Assembly: GCA_032716605.1 (NCBI GenBank)
Contig: CM064506.1
Location: 2,458,371-2,522,370 of the forward strand
DNA length: 64,000 nt
Direction: 5' to 3'
DNA from: Paralithodes platypus
Taxonomy: Eukaryota; Arthropoda; Malacostraca; Decapoda; Lithodidae
This document shows, piece after piece, positions 36,335 through 47,904 of the stretch (position 1 is its first letter; the number at the start of each line of letters is the position of its first letter). The position numbers and the translations under genes were made by a program. The notes under the pieces are model-generated. The model had not been told where the DNA came from. It ran no database searches and saw only the letters and a program-made list of their open reading frames with translations.

Positions 36335-36580
36335 GCCACAGGCCGTAGCTCGATTGGTAGAGCGTTCGCCTGCTAACCGTGAGGTTGGCGGTTCGAGCCT
36401 CGGGCCAGCCAGTGTGTTATTGGCAGATGTCAGTGCTGTTGGTGAACGGTGCAGTCTAGCAATCTGTGGCAACTATTCACTAAGTCCCTGATTCATCAGG
36501 GCACCCACCCTAGCCTTGCTATTCAGCAGGGAGTGTATGGTGGCAAAAACTGCATCATCATCATCATCAATGTACAGTAC
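36335..36580 (+). mobile_element. tRNA-derived SINE family 2, with (CAT)n tail
   Basis: Head ggccgtagctcgattggtag (A-box), agcgttcgcctgctaaccg, gcggttcgagcctcgg (B-box), then ttggcagatgtcag, tagcaatctgtggcaac, cagcagggagtgtatggtgg and a catcatcatcatcatc tail. The T-stem does not pair well, so it is not a functional tRNA. Related copies: 47055-47295 reversed, 57293-58085 (interrupted), 63815-64000. Confidence 0.85.
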
Positions 36581-36809
36581 CGGTACTATTATATCCATAT
36601 AATAATTATTACTTATTCCTTTTAATGTTAAATACTGGTAACTGATAATAGTGTCTGCTGATTTTAGTAGTATATTGAGAATTTGAGGATGACAGAGTAG
36701 GCTTGAACTCTATCCTTAGGGTTAAGCGCCCCATTAATACTTCTTCCATTCACCTATTCATAGCCTCTGATAGTGCAGTTGGAATTAATGTACAGTACAT
36801 GCTAAGATT

Positions 36810-36995
36810 GGTATGCAGGATTCGAAACTGCATAATAAATCGTAGGCTTGTGCAGCATTCTTTAACTGTCTTCGTGGCGCAATGCATAAGTGTGTTGATT
36901 TTCGGTGTGAGCGTCCTGGGTTCGAATCCTCGGACTGCCACATGTGTTTGTTAATTTCATTAATCGAGTTTAGGAGTAAAGTTGGTTGGTGGAGA
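36810..36995 (+). mobile_element. tRNA-derived SINE family 1, copy
   Basis: ggattcgaaactgcataata, cgtaggcttgtgc, tttaactgtcttcgtggcgc, cctgggttcgaatcctcgg, tgttaatttcattaatcgag. The best preserved B-box of the family in this window. Confidence 0.82.
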
Positions 36996-37345
36996 GAACA
37001 TAATAATTATAAGGTAGGTGTTTAAACTTGCACTGTCTTGCAGGCTGCTTAATATTGATAAATCAAACATCTAGTTTCCCCTTAATATTAATTATATATT
37101 CATATGGCCTTAAAATGCACCAAATATTGTTCAGTTTTAAAAAAATCTTTGAGGGGACTTACAGCGCCCCCCAGCATTGGCTCTCTTCGCTCGCCAGTTT
37201 TACCAATATCTACTGGTATTTCTTAATATCCCCCCCACTTTAAGAGACCAGATGACACCCTTGGGCAGTGTGACGAGTAAAGATCAGAGTACGGTACTGC
37301 ATAGAGGATACAGATAGAGGATGAAGTGCGAGAGAAGGGATGGCC

Positions 37346-37690
37346 TGTAGCGACATTGGTAGAGCTCTCGGTTTCTAGCCGGGAGGACCAAGTTCGATTC
37401 TCGGAAGTATATGAATGTTGTGAATGTGCTGGAGAGTGAAGAGGAATACCTTAAGGTGGTTCGGCCATGTGGAACGTATGGTGAAAGAAAGAATTACTAA
37501 AAGTGTGAGAAAAAGGGCAGAGAGGGAGAGGCAGACCGGAAGTGAGGTGGAAGGATGGAGATAATAGGCCAAGGAGTGGAAGTGGTGTTGGGTGGGAGAA
37601 CACCAGCTGACAAATAACAAAAGGTGCATGAGGTGATTCATTTGTGGTCACCCCCTTGGGGATCAAGGCGTCTGACAACAAATAAACAGA
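37346..37690 (+). mobile_element. SINE family 3 head and a decayed LINE 3' end
   Basis: 37346-37412 (ggcctgtagcgacattggta, gctctcggtttctagccggg, ccaagttcgattctcgg) is tRNA-like and matches the reversed copy at 46300-46502. 37425-37690 is an old RTE-like LINE end (gtggttcggccatgtggaac, agagggagaggcagaccgg, ggatcaaggcgtctgacaac), with multiple frameshifts. Confidence 0.75.
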
Positions 37691-37694
37691 CAGA

Positions 37695-38190
37695 ATAGGC
37701 CTATGTTAGAGATGTTGGGTGCCAATTTTTGTATTAACCCCTTCAAACTATATTCATCCTTTATGTTTCTGCAAAACAATTTTGCTTGGCATTGGAAATA
37801 CCTGTAGGACTCAATGGGTGAATGTCTAGCTCTATTAACCCTCCAACTTGACAGGTCCTTCTTAAGTGAATAAAATCATCTGGAGAACACTGAAATGGAA
37901 AACAAAATTGGCACCTGTAGTACCATAGTATTTTCATCAATTTTGTCTAATTTGGGCTACGGTATTATTTGTTTGGTATTGGTATCGGTAACTGATGCTT
38001 CTCCTTTTTGTAAATCAAAATAACTGTAAACCCATAGCTTTAAATCAATTCATATAAAATTATATGGAGTCTCTGAATAGCCTACAAAAGATAATGTAAA
38101 TTTCAAATTTGGATTTGGTGTACAGGTAGCTACCGGTACCGTAAAGGGACAAATATAATTTTTCAGATCGAGTCTTTATATATTTAATTC
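37695..38190. other. Intergenic DNA with a possible old C-type end
   Basis: attaaccccttcaaac at 37734 is like a C-family left end but no partner is visible. Nothing else recognised. Confidence 0.4.
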
Positions 38191-38197
38191 GGCAAGA

Positions 38198-38417
38198 ATG
38201 TAGTTACCGGGTGTACCGCCCGTCTTGTTTACACTACGCATCATGTTCCCGTCTATTTAGACTGCCTTTGGATACAAAAATACATTACCCTAACCAAACC
38301 TAGTATTAATTAAAATGTAAAACTTGCAAACTATAGATTTATAAGTATTTATTATATTATAAGTATTTATAGATGATTTATGTTGTATGTCGGTAGTGGT
38401 ACACCCGGAAACTACAT
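38198..38417. mobile_element. Inverted-repeat element, about 220 bp
   Basis: Left atgtagttaccgggtgtacc; right ggtacacccggaaactacat. About 20-bp ends with two mismatches. The centre is AT-rich and includes a short direct repeat (ataagtatttat). The flanks do not show TTAA. Confidence 0.75.
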
Positions 38418-38573
38418 CCATCCCTTTAATTCTTAGCTAATTTAATGTTAATTAGAGAAAATAACAGAGGTCACATTATCATTGGGATCACTCACTTGTT
38501 TGTTAGTGGATCGGAATGGAACCGCAAACGACTTCAGGTAGTTATTATAATACAGGGTACGGTACCATAGGAA

Positions 38574-39375
38574 TTAACCCTTTCACGCACGTATGGAGGC
38601 CAGGGTTGCTGATTAGGAATCTCTGAATCTTATAATTACCGGTACCTCTCCAAAATTAGTTTTCTGCCCACAGCTAACTCAAAGACTGTCTGGAGTCCTT
38701 ACAAAATTAAGGATATCACGGCTATTGAAAAAGTGCAAAGGAGAGCGACTGAGTTGGTACCATCTTTAAAGGACTTGACATATGAAGAGAGACTTCGGAA
38801 GCTAAATTTACCAACGTTGGCATATAGACGAGCCAGAGGGGAAATTATAGAAACTTACAAAATCTTACAAGGGGTGTATGAGGAGGAGGCGAGTAGGGGA
38901 CTCTTCACGCTGCAGGAGGATGGTCGCACAAGGGGACACAGCAAGAAATTGTTCAAGAGGAGGTCAAGACTCAATGTCAGGAAGAACTTTTTTAGTAACA
39001 GAGTGGTGGAGAACTGGAATGACCTGCCTGAAGAAGTGATAAGTGTGAACAGTGTGCTAAAATTTGTAAAGGCACTAGATAAAGCTTAGGGTGACCAAGA
39101 GCTCAAGTTTCATGATTTCAAAGCCAAAATTAAAAAAATTAAGACATAGCCACCCAAGCCACACACCAAGTTATGAGATAAATGATGAGCCGGGTCTCAT
39201 AGGCTGAACAGCCTCCTACCCGGGTATCTTCTGTGAGTATTTGTGAAAGACAACAGCAGAGGTTGAAATAAATAAACTAAATGTTTCTAAACACCCCTGA
39301 TGGTCACAAAGGCTTTAAAGTATCCCAGAATAGGCTCTGGCTCAAATGGCATCCTGTGCAGCGTGAAAGGGTTAA
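38574..39375. mobile_element. TTAA-flanked element J carrying a LINE fragment
   Basis: TTAACCCTTTCACGCACG at the left; gtgcagcgtgaaagggTTAA at the right, 802 bp apart. The interior between about 38680 and 39290 is LINE sequence, so the original element was probably about 190 bp. Confidence 0.75.
38680..39295 (+). mobile_element. CR1/Jockey-like LINE 3' fragment
   Basis: A 118-residue open frame (38733-39089) reads IEKVQRRATELVPSLKDLTY, YEERLRKLNLPTLAYRRARG and VVENWNDLPEEVISVNSV. This is the region after the reverse transcriptase in CR1-type ORF2 proteins, parallel to ERIQRRMTKMI...NGWNRLP in the copy at 40523-41984 but from a different family. The 3' end is gaaataaataaactaa. Confidence 0.85.
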
Positions 39376-39525
39376 TCCTCAAAGAAACAGAAATCACAAT
39401 ACTGTACAATAGTGTGTTGGGGTATCGGAATTACAATTAACAATGCAAATGCTAATTAAAGTGCTTTCTGCACTTTCTAACAATAAAATACACACTTACA
39501 AACCATTTCAAATTAGATAAATTTT

Positions 39526-39880
39526 GTTTCAGAAAAGATATAGGCAAATATTGGTTTGGTAACAGAGTTGTAGATGGGTGGAATAGGCTACCAAGTGATA
39601 TAGTGGGATCAAGAACGATAGGGAGCTTTAAGATAAAATTAGATAGGCATATGGACGAGATGGGTTGGGTGTGAGGGGGATCTACCAGGTGTGGGCCAAT
39701 CGGCGCTCAGCAGACTTCCGTAATCTTGTGTTAATCTCTGACCGTTTTGGTGGGGTCAGTACTCAAGGTATTAGTGAGATGGGTCTATAATTGGGGTTGG
39801 GTGTGACAGGGATCTGCCTTGTATGGGCCGATCGGCTTTTTGCAGACTCCCATTTTCTAATGTTCTTATGTTCTTATTAC
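39526..39880 (+). mobile_element. CR1-like LINE 3' copy, 5'-truncated
   Basis: Starts inside the last ORF2 codons (cagaaaagatataggcaaat, tggtttggtaacagagttgt) and runs through the stop and 3' UTR to ttctaatgttcttatgttct. It is the same family as 40523-41984 in the other orientation. Confidence 0.88.
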
Positions 39881-39884
39881 AATA

Positions 39885-40470
39885 TAAAAATAAGAAATAC
39901 AAAAATAGAATAAAAGGAGTTGTTGTTCTGCAGAATTACCACACAATGCTACTAGCCAATACTGTACCTGTAATGCAATAAATAATACTGTACAGTACAA
40001 TACAAAAATACAGTACAGTAACTGTACCAGTACTGAATCTCTGAAAACTAGTTTCCACAGATGTTGGAACTTGGTTACCCAGATACAAATACAGTATAGC
40101 AGTCTAGAGACTATTATTATAGCACTACTTAAGTTACCGTATATTGTAAAGCAGCTAGGCATAAACATGTAAATAACACAACAGGATAAATATACAATAC
40201 ATAATTACTGGCAGCAAACCCAGCAACATAGGGACCCGGACGGGTATACGCATACAGTACTGTACTTTTAAACCATTTCAAGCTTGGTTTATTGGTAGGC
40301 TAGAGTGTTAAGAATTTGGGATTGGGTATACTGTACATATCTAGTACGGTACTGCACAGGCAGGCTAGGCAGCACAGCTAATTGACCTGTCGGTACTCAT
40401 AAGTTTGAGTTGAAAATTATGGTTAGGGTACGAGTACCAATGGAGACGCATTGCCCAAAGGAGACGCACT
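39885..40470. other. No gene recognised
   Basis: AT-rich with repeated tactgtac and ccggtac motifs. No coding or RNA feature is supported. Confidence 0.4.
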
Positions 40471-40522
40471 TGAAACAAAAAAAACTTGCACAGGCATAGG
40501 ATGAGTAGATAGATGCATGAAT

Positions 40523-41984
40523 TTAAGAACATAAGAACATAAGAACATAAGAAAATGGGAGTCTGCAGAAAGCCGATTGGCCTAAGCAAGGCAGATCCCT
40601 GTCCCACACAACCCCAATTACAAAGCCCAATTATAGGCTCAACACTCTAATACCCTGAGGATCATCTTACCAAACCGGTTAGAGATTAACGCAGGATTAC
40701 GGGGGTCTGCAGAGCGCTGATTGGCCCAACCCGGCTGATCCCCCTTCACACCCAACCCTTCTCGTCCATATGCTTATCCAATTTTTTCTTAAAGCTCCCT
40801 ATCGTTCTTGATCCCACTATATCACTTGGTAGCCTATTCCACCCATCTACAACTCTGTTACCAAACCAATATTTGCCTATATCTTTTCTGAAACGAAATT
40901 TATCTAATTTGAAACCATTGGTACGAGTTCTTTCGCTATCACTGAGCTTTAGTACATTTGTCATGTCCCCTTTGTTAATCCCACTAACCCACTTGAACAC
41001 CTCTATCATATCCCCTCTAACTCTGCGTCTCTCTAACGAATGTAAACCTAATTTCTTCAACCTTTCTTCATACGGAAAATTTCTAATATTATGGATCATT
41101 TTTGTCATTCTACGCTGAATTCTCTCCAATGAATCTATGTCCATTCTGTAATAAGGACACCAAAATTGGACAGCATAATCCATATGGGGTCTCACTAATG
41201 ACAAGTAAAGTTTTAAGATAACATCAGCAGTTCTGTTACTCACACTCCTAGAGATGAACCCGAGAATCCTGTTTGCCTTATTACGAACGCTTATACACTG
41301 TTTTCTAGGCTTCAAATCATTGCTAACAAACACACCTAGATCTTTCTCGCAGTCTGAATTTTCTAATTCTAAATTAGCTAGTTTATATTTAACATTTGTT
41401 TGCATCTTCCCTATCTTTAATACCTTGCATTTGTCAATGTTAAACTTCATCTGCCAATTTACTGACCATTCATGTAAGGTATCTAGATCCCTTTGGAGGC
41501 ACTCTATATCGCTATCTGAATCAATTGATCTCCCCATTTTAGTATCGTCTGCGAATTTACTTATCCTACTAGTTATACCTAAATCTAGGTCATATATGTA
41601 TATAAGAAACAACAGGGGACCTAATACCGATCCCTGGGGGACACCACTTTTGACTGCTCCCACTCTGACTTGGTACCATTTATGCTGACTCTCTGTTTCC
41701 TACCAATTAGCCATGACCTAATCCATCCCAACAACGACCCTCCTATTCCATGTGCCTCAACCTTTCTCATCAATCTCTCATGAGGGACTCTGTCGAAAGC
41801 TTTACTGAAATCTAAATATATAATATCATATGACTTGTCACTATCTACTGCTTCATATACCTCTGAGAAAAAGCTAAGCAAATTAGTAAGGCACGAACGT
41901 CCCTGAGTGAATCCATGCTGAGAAGAATTTATTAAGTTAAATTTTACTAAGTGGCTTCTAATTTTCCTAGCAATAATAGACTCT
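40523..41984 (-). mobile_element. CR1-like LINE, 5'-truncated, with long target duplications
   Basis: On the minus strand the reverse transcriptase reads LDFSKAFDRVPHERL (motif A), SGVPQGSVLGPLLF (motif B) and SKFADDTKMG (catalytic FADD), then DLGVFVSNDLKP and a tail ending NRLPSDIVGSRT. A frameshift near 41640 separates motif A from motif B, so it is inactive. The 3' UTR ends in repeats of ttatgttc. Identical flanks of 49-50 bp (40473-40522 and 41985-42033, differing only by one A in an A run) are the target-site duplication, so the copy is recent. Confidence 0.93.
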
Positions 41985-42039
41985 AAACAAAAAAACTTGC
42001 ACAGGCATAGGATGAGTAGATAGATGCATGAATGGTGGG

Positions 42040-42500
42040 CCAAAATATTCTTTAACTATCACCTAATATGCTCACATAGTACCTGCTTATTATTTTCATA
42101 TGTTATTGTGTGAGATGAGATGAACTAAAAAAAAATCATGTTTTCGCAAATTCCTTACGAAAACCTAAGGATTTCTTTTTTTTTAAAAGCTAAATTTCTT
42201 ACAGTTCCCTAATTTGAATCTCGTTTCTATTACTGCAGGTTGATAGTGCATGAGTTGAAGTATAACACTGCATGATCAAAAGGCTTTTACTTGCACGGCT
42301 GAAGGGGGGTGAGGGTGCGTCCCCATAGGTCCAGCAAATATAGTAAAATCCAATGGAGACGCATTTTTTCAAATTGATGCCAGAAGGTCGTACACCACAC
42401 TGGTAACACAGACAAAATCGAGTTACAAAACTTATCAAAACTATTCTACCACAACGGAATCTATGTGAGTATATTATAAGGATTCCATAGACATAGAGCT
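42040..42500. other. No gene recognised
   Basis: ccaatggagacgcattt at about 42350 repeats ccaatggagacgcattg at 40437, the pre-insertion flank of the LINE, so this locus has local duplicates. No gene. Confidence 0.4.
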
Positions 42501-42539
42501 TCACTTTCCCTAATAAATTATGTATAATAACGCTGCGAG

Positions 42540-44180
42540 TCTATTCGCGATAATTATCCTTTATTTTGTTTAGGCTAATACAAAATAGGCCTAGGCCTAG
42601 CCGCCTAAGTTAGCCTAGATTAGGATAAATGTGAGGGTGTCAGGTCAGGTTTTGTTGGGATGGCTGCTTAGTTTATCAGGGTAGGGGTAGGCTAATCAGG
42701 GTGGTTTGGAGTGCCCATTACCATAGGGCCTAGGCTTTTTTTTCTGTTTTTGGTAAACCTGACTTTTTGGACCGACAGCGATTTCAGTAGGCTAAGTTTT
42801 ATTTTGTTTTTTATAATTTTTCCTTCAGATATAGTGTTGTTTTATACTGAAGAGGAGCGGAAATTAGTATTTACCCATTATCCAACAATCTAAAAACACG
42901 CCCCCCACTAGTGGGGAGGGCTATGAAGTTCAGGGAAAATGAGGGGTTAAAAGGGTAGGCTAAAAATACAATAATATAGCGTTTTGTATCAAAACTTGGC
43001 TCGGGTTTTCCCAAATTGCAAACCCATACAACCCAATTTTGTGAATACCCGAGCCAACTTTTGACGAAAGCTGGCTCGGATTTCATGGGGTGGAGTGGGT
43101 AGCCTAATATTTCATGTTATAAAAATAGTCAACTTTGGGAAGACATTAGCCTAACCCAACAACCTTACCTAACCTATCCTAGTATTATGGGTGGGAGCTG
43201 CCGCCCCCACACCCCAGCCCCGCTGGTTGGGTTAGGCTAGACTAGGATTTTTTTTTTTTTTTTTTAATGTTCTAGGCTATTAGCCTAGGTTTAATTCTAA
43301 TGAGTATGCTTTCACAGCATACTCATAAATTTCTATGGCTACTTTAGAGTTGTCATATACCATACTTAATTCCTATATATGTCCAAAGCGGCGGAAATGC
43401 ATTAGCCTATAAGGAATTATACCTACTGTAAAAAAAAAAAAAAAAATCCCCATATGCGGCACCATAGCTATTACATAATACTAGGTTAGGTTAGGTAAGG
43501 TTGTTAGGTTAGGCTAATGTCGTTAATGTAGTTTATTATCATTATATTACGTCTTTTACCCAGCAATTTCCCTGATCTTCATAGTTGGTCGGGAATCTAT
43601 GCCTTTACAACGGCGCCTCCCTTTTGTCGCTGTGTACGTGAAACTAGAATTTTACCTTAGCCTAACCTAACCTAGTATATGGGTGGGGGCTGCCGCCCCC
43701 ACACCCCCGCTGGTTGGGTTACTTTTTTTTTTTTTTTTTATGTGCTAGGCCTAGGCTATTAGCCTAACTTAACAACCTAACCTAACCTAGTATATGGGTG
43801 GGGGCTGCCGCCCCCACATCCCCGCTGGTTGGGTACTGGCTGAAAAACTTATTGTTTTACAGTAGGCTAGCCTAGGCCTATACATGTATTTTAGCGGGGT
43901 TTTTTTTCTTTCTCCCTTATAATACATTTCAGCTCTTAATGCCATATATAGCAATGATGTATATGCTCTACCAGACCTATTAGGCCTAAACAGATAGATG
44001 GGCTAACTGTCGGTCCAATACATCAGTAGCCTATAACCCTGTTTTTTTTTAATAGGCCCAGGGCCCTAGGCCAAAGTCAAGCAAAAGTTTGGCAGTCAGC
44101 TAATGAGTTGGTGTAGGCCTAGGGTGAACCTATTTAGCCTAGGCCCCTAGGCCTAATGTATATTTTTGAATAATTTGTTT
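42540..44180. repeat. TAGGCCTA-rich DNA with three hairpin repeats
   Basis: Dense taggcctaggc and cctaacctaacc motifs. Three copies of gggggctgccgcccccac followed by cgctggttggg lie near 43190, 43681 and 43796, each next to a poly(T) run or tail. cttacctaacctatcc and taggttaggttaggtaagg (43136-43180, 43482-43500) are degenerate TTAGG-like runs. Confidence 0.6.
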
Positions 44181-44192
44181 TGATTGACTTAC

Positions 44193-44247
44193 CTAATAAT
44201 AGTATGGGCCAGCATAGTGTCAGAGTGATGATGTTGATGCTCGCCAT
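44193..44247 (-). CDS. Possible first coding exon with a signal peptide
   Basis: On the minus strand an ATG in good context (accATGG, at 44247) opens MASINIITLTLCWPILLL, a short polar start followed by a hydrophobic run like a signal peptide. The exon would end at 44193 before a consensus donor (G|GTAAGT). The sequence is unlike the surrounding TAGGCCTA-rich DNA. No second exon could be identified downstream, and an upstream ATG exists in the presumed leader, so this is only a candidate. It is not part of the scavenger-receptor gene, which ends 6 kb upstream on the same strand. Confidence 0.3.
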
Positions 44248-44249
44248 GG

Positions 44250-45899
44250 TAGATGTTATAGCCTGTGATCATGGCCTCCTCATACACGTAGCCACACCCC
44301 AAGCAAAACCACCCACATGAACCAATAACAACCCCCTGGGCCTCTCTCTGCTTGCAGGCTCTGTGCTTGCCTCCTCACCATCACAATCACATCATCACAG
44401 AGCGGGGGGGATCTAAACACTAGGCTATAGAGCACCTTGAGGATAGAGCTTTAACTATTATGTCCCCCTCTCTGGCATGGGGTCAGGGGGGCGTTTGGGT
44501 ATCGCAAACAGGGCCCTAAATCGCTACCAGCCGGCGGTTTTTTGGATGGATCGAAGTAAAGAAAGAAAGGGGGGGGGGGGCCTTCACATGACTTAAACGT
44601 AAAGTAATCCCAACACGGAGCGGCGACCAGGCCAGACTGAGCTTACTGAGCTGTATGTGTGTGTCTGTCACGCTGAGACTTGAGAGGTGCCAATGAAGCT
44701 CCACAACCACCACAACCCCACTCCATAACCCAAAACGCTCTTATTACCCTATATACACCATTATCTTTATATTATTAATCGTATTTTAGTTATTTAAGGG
44801 ATATTTGTTAAGTAGGTTAATGTTGTCAAGGTGTTTAATAATGAGAATGAAGGGAGTTGAGAGGGCCGACTTTAGGCCGAGTGGCGAGCGGTGGCATCTA
44901 TGGGTTGTGTTGGGCGAGTCCATGCGCCAGACAGGGAGGTTGAGGGTTGACTTGGGAGGTTTCGTACGGGGGTAATTTTTCGCACAGGTCATTTCAGTAC
45001 AAGTGCTACATATGTTGGTTTGGGGGGCGTTTCACACAATGAGTAGAACGTCAGACTATGTAACCCCCTTTTCGTACAATCATTTAAAAACTGGTTACTC
45101 CGCTAATTATAATCATGGAAATATATTTTAACACTTGACACTTCATTATCATATTGTGATAATGATCAATCAATCACTGGCGTTGTACACCGTATCAGCG
45201 CGTGGCTGCTCTCAGCTTTGTACTCCGATTCCCCAGGCGGCAAAACTTTTCGGTCTAAGTAACTCATGACATGATCGGATCAGATCAGATCAGATGTTGT
45301 TCGGGAAGTAATGCCTTAACAACGGCACTTCCCTGAGAGGTTCGCTCATGGTCAGGTCAGGTGAAGGTATTGAGAGATAAGCCTTTACAACGGCACCTCG
45401 TATCTAATTTCTACTTTTCCTAGTTTCTGAAGTGTAGAGAGGGGAGAATGGGTGTTGGAGTGGCTTTGTTGTGTTTGTTAGTCTGCATACGTCGTCAAGG
45501 TGTCCCCCGACTGGGTGCGAACATGATAGGCTATACATGCTAGGACGTACTTCAACACCCACTAAATGTCCGCCTTGACTGGGATCGAACAATTAGGTCA
45601 AGCAGCTCATGATGACCTATGCATATGGAGGTTTTAAAAAGATCTGAGCCACAAAAAGATATTCATTTTACATCTAACTCATCCGAAGGACTCTAATCCG
45701 AGTGTGAAAGTTGCCACTCTTCTTGAGCTGATCACAAACTTTGATAACTTTATTTCACAAATCAACATTTGTTTAACCAACCAGTGTCTGATTTATTAAC
45801 CCGTTTCATCTACCAGGGGGTCAAATATAATGGGGGGGGGGTCGATGAAGTTAAAACAGGGTGGGACATGGGATGGTGGGATAGGGCTGTGCAATAGAT

Positions 45900-45900
<1 letters not shown>
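44250..45900. other. Unassigned, moderately GC-rich DNA
   Basis: The short phrase gcctttacaacggc recurs (43600, 45381; variant gccttaacaacggc at 45312). gactgggatcgaacaa near 45579 resembles a reversed tRNA B-box and may be an old SINE. A T homopolymer lies at 45908-45933. No gene is supported. Confidence 0.4.
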
Positions 45901-45933
<33 letters not shown>

Positions 45934-45937
<4 letters not shown>

Positions 45938-46250
45938 ATTATAATGTAAAACTTGCAAAATAAACAAACCAAAACTTATACGAACACAGTAAAGCAACAA
46001 AACAACTATTCAAAATCGCTATGTGGAAACAAAGCTTAAGTAAAATAATAATTTATAAATAAAATAACACAATCCACCACATAGGGTGTACATGATCACT
46101 ATTTAGTGATGATTCTCGGCCGCGCTCCATCGCTTTCACGATGCTCGTCGTGAGCAAGTTAATCTTGTTCCCAAGCAAACTAATCGCACTATCGTCACGT
46201 TCAAGGAATTAGTCAATTTGGGAAGTCGGGGACGTTCTGGTAAATTTGAC
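45934..46250 (-). repeat. Dispersed repeat R, most complete copy
   Basis: taatgtaaaacttgcaaaat, tatgtggaaacaaagctta, acacaatccaccacataggg, gagcaagttaatcttgttcc, acgttcaaggaattagtc, ggggacgttctggtaaattt. Other copies: 58880-59165, 60900-61080, 52555-52680 and within 21190-21330. An unclassified interspersed repeat of about 300 bp. Confidence 0.8.
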
Positions 46251-46299
46251 TAAACTCTGCATGAATAAAGAAAGAAAGAAGTAAGGGATGAGGGAACTA

Positions 46300-46502
46300 A
46301 TTGGCCCTTTTTACCCTGTCACAGGCCTGTTTTCATAGTCAGAGTTCAGTGAGAAGAGATTAGCCACAGATCTATTTTACTGTCAGGTGAAACAGAGGCA
46401 AGGGGTGTGAGGAGATTGCCCAAACATCTCCATCTGCCGAAAATCAAACTCGGTCATCCCGGTTAGAAACCGAGCGCTCTATCAATGCCGCTACAGGCCA
46501 CC
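46300..46502 (-). mobile_element. tRNA-derived SINE family 3, reversed copy
   Basis: On the minus strand: ggcctgtagcggcattgata, gagcgctcggtttctaaccg, ccgagtttgattttcgg, then atggagatgtttgggcaatc and ccctttttac-type tail. The head matches 37346-37412. Confidence 0.7.
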
Positions 46503-46504
46503 CC

Positions 46505-46935
46505 TGAGGTGAGTGATATGGGAGAGTGTAGTGGGTGATGGGGCTGGAAGGGGGAGGGGGTAATGTTGAAAAGGGAGACGGGTGACATGATAGGGTGGTG
46601 GTGTAGGAGGCGGTGGGTGATGCAGTAGGGGACTGTGGGTGATATGATGGTGTGTGCATGATCGGATGGGGCAGCAAGGTGACATTATAGTTATAGGTGG
46701 TGGGCGATGTGGTAGTGTACTAAGTGTATGTACGAGACTGCAGGAAGTAGGCCTACATGATGGTGTGTGCAAAATCGGAGGGGGCAGCAAGGGGATATAA
46801 ATGGTGGGTGATGTGGAAGCGTAGTAGGTGATGTGCGGGACTGCAGGAGTGATCAGGGAGTTGGGGGGGTAACAATGTGTGATGGCCCTAATGGTGAGGG
46901 ATGGGGGGGGGGGGTGCAGGTGAGGCGAGAGTCGA
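46505..46935. repeat. Degenerate GGTG-rich tandem repeat
   Basis: gtgggtgatgtgg, gtgtgtgca.gatcgga and ggggcagcaagg recur at 60-110-bp spacing (46660-46680, 46765-46795). The Pro/His/Ser-rich minus-strand frames are artefacts. Confidence 0.6.
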
Positions 46936-47054
46936 GAGGTGAAATGAAGAGGCTAAGGGGGAATGTGAACCAGTCTAAACTATCTCCCTTCCCTTATCAT
47001 TCTCCAAGTACCTAATCCAAACTCGCAATAACAATATAAGAAGAATGAGGTGAG

Positions 47055-47295
47055 GGCTGCTTAATCTCCTCTTCAGTGATGATACAGATGATGCAGTTTT
47101 TAACACCGTACACTCCCTTGATTGACAGGACTAGGGCATGCCCCTGTTACAGGGATTAATTTACTAGACATTTGCCACAAATTGCTAGACCGAGCTGTCC
47201 AAACTCTCGACATCTACCAATAGCACGGCCTGGGATCGAACAGCGACCCTTCGATCAGCAGCCAGACATGCTACCGTCCATGCCACAGCCCGTAG
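47055..47295 (-). mobile_element. tRNA-derived SINE family 2, reversed copy
   Basis: On the minus strand: ggctgtggcatggacggtag, catgtctggctgctgatcg, cgctgttcgatcccaggc (B-box), attggtagatgtcgagag, tagcaatttgtggcaaatg, caagggagtgtacggtgtta, aaaactgcatcatc. Confidence 0.82.
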
Positions 47296-47687
47296 GAATG
47301 AAAACTAAGCTAATATAATTTACCGTTTATGCACTTTCTCGCAATAATACCTAATTTGCATAGGACCCTATTCTTTAAAGTCATCTTTACTACCTGGATA
47401 ATTAATTTCATTCACTTGAACACTTCAATATTATTCACCTTTTAACTACTTTTTTGTTTATGAATGCAAGCAAAAGCTTACAACCCTTACTTATTCTATA
47501 TTGGATTGCTTTCAGTCAAGTTATCTTGATTATATAATAGACTTTGTTCATGACAAGTAATAAAAATCAATCCACACCAAGAGGGAGGAAGACCTCAGTT
47601 GATCTAGAAAGAATATTGAAAAAAATAGGGTCCATGAAGGAGCAGCTGAGACTATAAAGGGGTGATCTTCATGACCCATCTATCTTT

Positions 47688-47900
47688 ATATCTATATACT
47701 CAGGCCCAATCCCCACTATTCCTATTTTTTTTGGGGGGTGGGGACTCAAAAGAGAGCAAGAATAAGGACAACACAAAACATAACAGAAAACAATGAACAC
47801 ACAAAAACAAAATACAAATTCACACACATCTAGGTCATCCAGGAGAAGACCCAGAGACCAGGGTCACCAAGGTCCCTCCAGCACTCCCCTGACCACTCCA
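47688..47900. repeat. Dispersed repeat N, copy 1
   Basis: tctatatactcaggcccaat, aggacaacacaaaac, cacacacatctaggtcatcc, aggagaagacccagagacca and gggtcaccaaggtccctcca recur in order at 51688-51905. It shares cacatctaggtc with repeat K at 17285. Confidence 0.85.
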
Positions 47901-47904
47901 AGAG

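Noticed and set aside
36345..36412. Possible functional tRNA gene
   Set aside because: A- and B-box-like motifs are present, but the T-stem and acceptor stem pair poorly and the flanks match a SINE found at several loci.
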